Shown piece by piece: positions 62,901 to 64,000 of a DNA stretch of 64,000 nucleotides. The first letter of the stretch is position 1. Each line of letters starts with the position of its first letter. A program made the translations under genes and the position numbers. Origin of the DNA: Ascoidea asiatica (lineage: Eukaryota; Ascomycota; Saccharomycetes; Ascoideales; Ascoideaceae); assembly GCA_001600695.1 (NCBI GenBank), contig BCKQ01000001.1:561916-625915 (forward strand). Direction: 5' to 3'. The notes below the pieces were generated by a model. The model saw only the letters and a list, made by a program, of their open reading frames with translations. It had not been told where the DNA came from and made no database searches.

Positions 62901-64000
62901 TCAACAACTAAATATTTCCATTTCATTTTATTGAGAAAAGCTTTATCGTTAATTATGGTTTCATAACTTGTTAAGAGAACTGAAATTTTACGACTTTTTA
63001 ATAAATGAAATTTTTTTTTTCTGAGAATTACTCTTTCTTCTTTTGTTCCAAGATATTTCAAAATTGGTATATCAGGTGTAAATCTTTGAAATTCATTTGC
63101 CCAATTTCCTACTGTAGATAATGGCCCAACAACTAAAAATGGACCTTTATTACCATCTTCATAAAGATAAGCTAGTAAAGAAATAGTTTGAATTGTTTTA
63201 CCAAGACCCATCTCATCAGCTAATATACCATTTAAACCTTGTTGATATAAAGCTATTAACCATGCCATACCATCAATTTGATAATCTCTTAAAGTTGCAC
63301 CACTTAATATTTTGGGTTGTTCAGTTATTCTATTAACTTTAACTTCAAGTGCTCTAGCTTTTTTTGGTGCAACATCTTTTTTTTCTTCCTTTTCCTCTTT
63401 TTCTTTTTTCTCAGTCATTAATGTTAATAAATCTTTTTTCTTTTGAACAGTTTTTCTAGGTCTTAATCTAGAAGATCTAGAGATGGATGCAGAATTGACA
63501 GGAATATCATCATCATCTGATTCAATCAATGTAAATTCTTCCGAATCGAAATCCTCTTGCATTTTAGTTTTTTTGGAATCTTTATTTATATCAGTACTTT
63601 CATCTTTAGGTTCTTCTTTACCATTTTCCTTGACTTTATCCTCGTTAACTTCATCATCTAAATCTTTAGGTTGATTTACAGCTTGTTCAGTAGCCTGTTC
63701 AAGTAAAGAAGAAGAAATACTTTCTACATATTCTTTTGATAAAGCAATTAATCTTTGAACTCTTTCCAATTTTTGTTGATCAGTCAATTCATTGAATTTT
63801 TCTTGTTCTTCAGTTACAACATCATCTCCTAGTAATCTATTTACTCTAGAATCTTCTTCATTATCAGAATTGTCATCGTCTTCACTGTCAGTATCATCTT
63901 GTTGATTTTTTTTACCTTTTTTACCTTTCTTATTTTTTGCAGATTTCTTTCTATTATTTCTTTTACCTTTTGTTAGTTTTTGCTTTTTAACATTCCTTCT
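59939..64000 (-). CDS. IRC5: SNF2-family chromatin ATPase IRC5 (LSH/HELLS type), 5' end outside window
   Basis: At least 1353 codons: the frame is open from the stop at 59939 through base 64000, so the start lies beyond the edge. (A TTG at 63787 is not a start: the reading continues upstream through a Lys-rich then Asp/Glu-rich segment.) ATPase lobe 1: LRDYQIDGMAWLIALYQQGL, Walker A DEMGLGKT (about 63200), VVDEGHRLKN (about 62890), LLLTGTPLQNNLNELWSLLN. Lobe 2: VLIFSQFTKMLDLI, STRAGGLGINLTAADTVILF, and RVHRIGQTKPVVIYRF. Between the lobes lies an insertion of about 560 residues (62470-60780), charged and probably disordered, against roughly 100 in yeast Irc5 (853 aa). Irc5/LSH act in cohesin loading, recombination and DNA-damage tolerance; in plants and mammals the family promotes DNA methylation. 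One CTG codon occurs at 61687. Confidence 0.88.
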   Translation of the reverse strand, partial: RRNVKKQKLTKGKRNNRKKSAKNKKGKKGKKNQQDDTDSEDDDNSDNEEDSRVNRLLGDDVVTEEQEKFNELTDQQKLERVQRLIALSKEYVESISSSLLEQATEQAVNQPKDLDDEVNEDKVKENGKEEPKDESTDINKDSKKTKMQEDFDSEEFTLIESDDDDIPVNSASISRSSRLRPRKTVQKKKDLLTLMTEKKEKEEKEEKKDVAPKKARALEVKVNRITEQPKILSGATLRDYQIDGMAWLIALYQQGLNGILADEMGLGKTIQTISLLAYLYEDGNKGPFLVVGPLSTVGNWANEFQRFTPDIPILKYLGTKEERVILRKKKFHLLKSRKISVLLTSYETIINDKAFLNKMKWKYLVVDEGHRLKNANCKLITELKKLKTENRLLLTGTPLQNNLNELWSLLNFILPHIFHDLELFQQWFDFSSFDNSSKDENSEMINAEIQKGLITNLHAILKPFLLRRLKKTVTKHLPPKREYIVYSSLSSSQWDLYHAVLNKNLKNFLLRSSFIDYFDCNNYWGAKENYTKENVDKFIDDKLTIKPSDWSDDQGFTAISDDEGKSVKSKYFLNGTHKKSPRKRRLRYEKEEMRIDYKESNFEYPDSESEDAYSDRTEGESSDSFSTPEDNTTGPKDYLKKFSLETIQESSKLSNQQKKKFQGLVQLQKEGLSKTVIESINKSNKVNPFDDLLDDLMIEDVQEKNPKKTQILGILNSQENVESKEKYENKVNGQPNGIPNENYCTDSGIKEFVGKTAEEIQLLKEKRLMPGLLDVYIEVFAPIKPREIRAIPLRPIVVSSTFQISMQTYQLLINNLNTLIDKFNTMNNIKPDDRGLLYENIQRLFVYLKSSNVYKDYLEKKYQNDLMEYNKWLKEEEDKKRIAESSKVENKFSIQEVFKLQKNKLHVPVVEIPEVIEEDSMVKKKVDSGNDKENKLSNKIVTEHNTSQRKAKTEDIDGFNISQLEVNGKAVEFCELLDDPEDTEEDIKSEKSTGDNGITSDSEVKKSLALSKIFKKGSNKKNIETVEVSDDEEIEDHTISDSEIEKVESIDEEIVQEKILSMDEIWNQTSQEVRAKKLNNLMMQLRLVCGSPFLFYFPWEDDRLIDDRLISRSGKMQMLNQLVPRLLKEKHKVLIFSQFTKMLDLIQDWCDIQEYKSCRIDGNTKQVDRQDQINDFGNINSDYNIFLLSTRAGGLGINLTAADTVILFDSDWNPQVDLQAMDRVHRIGQTKPVVIYRFATIKTIEQILLIRADSKRKLEKLVIQMGKFESLKKLANSSEKAANVNSNIIKDLKALVVGNQFGGSEDFDDNVLSEEEIAELMDRSPEAYKRDVTKKFKHLELFETTTGLEDEKL

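Noticed and set aside
63780-63787. TTG at 63787 as the IRC5 start
   Set aside because: The frame continues open to the window edge with a charged N-terminal segment typical of remodellers, so the start is outside.

Overview
The window is nuclear DNA of a very AT-rich budding yeast (Saccharomycotina). Grounds: yeast single-copy housekeeping genes (RPC40, PRM1, PUP3, CMC2, BIM1, MRPL25/mL59, AFG3, NOT3, a CST6-type bZIP, MNN9, UBX5, IRC5), short introns with GTATGT/GTAAGT donors and AACTAAC/TACTAAC branch sites, an intron-bearing tRNA-Tyr, and Asn/Ser/Gln-rich low-complexity stretches in almost every protein. Intergenic space is generous (1-5 kb). Leucine is written almost only as TTA and CTG is very rare, so a CUG-reassigned lineage such as Saccharomycopsis/Ascoidea is possible but cannot be proved here.

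Layout. 0-7 kb: 5' part of RPC40 running off the left edge, a GYP5/GYL1-like TBC protein with degenerate catalytic motifs, and the cell-fusion protein PRM1. 8.6-25 kb: the accessory heart of the window, four tandem same-strand genes (called LRR-A to LRR-D) for F-box-like proteins with long arrays of SDS22-type leucine-rich repeats, then a tRNA-Tyr with a possible solo LTR beside it, then a fifth, opposite-strand relative (LRR-E). LRR-A to D share promoter blocks, 3' flanks and nearly identical internal tracts in a mosaic pattern, pointing to repeated duplication and gene conversion. 25-27.5 kb: decayed coding fragments and microsatellites.

27.7-35.8 kb: two CAP/PR-1 (PRY-type) secreted proteins in inverted, divergent orientation, separated by a 5.2 kb gene-poor tract. 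One has a Ser/Thr stalk made by a 9-bp satellite and interrupted by an assembly gap. The inverted duplication includes about 430-460 bp of 3' flank.

36-64 kb: a conventional gene-dense block: PUP3 (intron), CMC2 (intron), BIM1, MRPL25, AFG3, NOT3, CST6-like, MNN9, UBX5, a DAL5-type transporter and IRC5, which is cut by the right edge. The genes act in unrelated processes: proteasome, COX assembly, microtubules, mitochondrial ribosome and protein quality control, mRNA decay, stress transcription, mannan synthesis, Cdc48 adaptor, uptake, chromatin remodelling. As usual for yeast there are no operons. CACGTG hexamers occur in most intergenic regions.

The best candidate for an undescribed system is the LRR-A to LRR-E family: probable SCF substrate receptors with rapidly re-assorting leucine-rich repeat arrays.
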